25,140 bases of DNA from CAZSIA01 sp045126355 (GTDB lineage: Bacteria; Bacillota_I; Bacilli_A; Acholeplasmatales; Anaeroplasmataceae), in assembly GCA_045126355.1 (NCBI GenBank), contig JBGVOE010000136.1, forward strand, positions 1 to 25,140, given 5' to 3'. Below the pieces are notes generated by a model that worked only from the letters and a program-made list of their open reading frames with translations, was not told the origin of the DNA and did no database searches. How positions within the stretch are numbered: position 1 is the stretch's first letter; every line of letters begins with the position of its first letter. Of this stretch, positions 25,128 through 25,140 are shown in pieces. The position numbers and the translations under genes are program-made.

Positions 25128-25140
25128 AATTAGGTTAGGA

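Overview
This AT-rich window spans a chromosomal replication origin of a low-GC, Gram-positive-type bacterium. The order rpmH-rnpA-yidC-jag on one side of oriC and dnaA, dnaN, yaaA-recF-gyrB-gyrA on the other is the classic Firmicutes/Mollicutes-relative arrangement. Tryptophan is encoded by TGG, and TGA is used as a stop (rnpA, yaaA), so this is the standard code and not that of Mycoplasma or Spiroplasma. Very AT-rich DNA, many lipoproteins and no sortase-type anchors fit a Bacilli lineage near Mollicutes (Acholeplasmatales, Erysipelotrichales or RF39-like). That placement is inference from memory of such genomes.

Layout. Positions 1-431 hold the start of a lipoprotein gene with its own promoter. 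Positions 545-11268 form one apparent minus-strand operon, read from right to left: RDD-family membrane protein, unknown 4-TM protein, ABC ATPase, two permeases, a solute-binding lipoprotein, a thermonuclease (SNase-like) lipoprotein and a 1031-aa OB-fold/Ig-like lipoprotein, ending at a terminator at 496-520. Positions 11411-13136 hold asnS with an asparagine T-box leader and its promoter. Positions 13312-22008 hold gyrA, gyrB, recF, yaaA, dnaN and dnaA, all on the minus strand, in three terminator-separated transcription units. Positions 22016-22230 are the origin, with six DnaA-box-like sites and an AT-rich stretch. Positions 22249-24934 run rightwards: an unknown 4-TM protein, then rpmH (too short for simple ORF calling), rnpA, yidC and jag. 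The last 160 bases hold a jag terminator, inverted repeats and a terminator for a convergent gene outside the window.

How it works together. The two arms diverge from oriC, so all origin-proximal genes are co-oriented with replication. The replication genes supply the initiator, clamp, recombination mediator and gyrase. The rightward operon supplies L34, the RNase P protein, the membrane insertase and its RNA-binding partner. The least ordinary part is the transporter operon, which couples a carbohydrate-type (CUT1-like) ABC importer to a surface nuclease and a large OB-fold lipoprotein. I read it as a candidate system for degrading extracellular nucleic acid and importing the products. This is inference, with a partial precedent in mycoplasmas.
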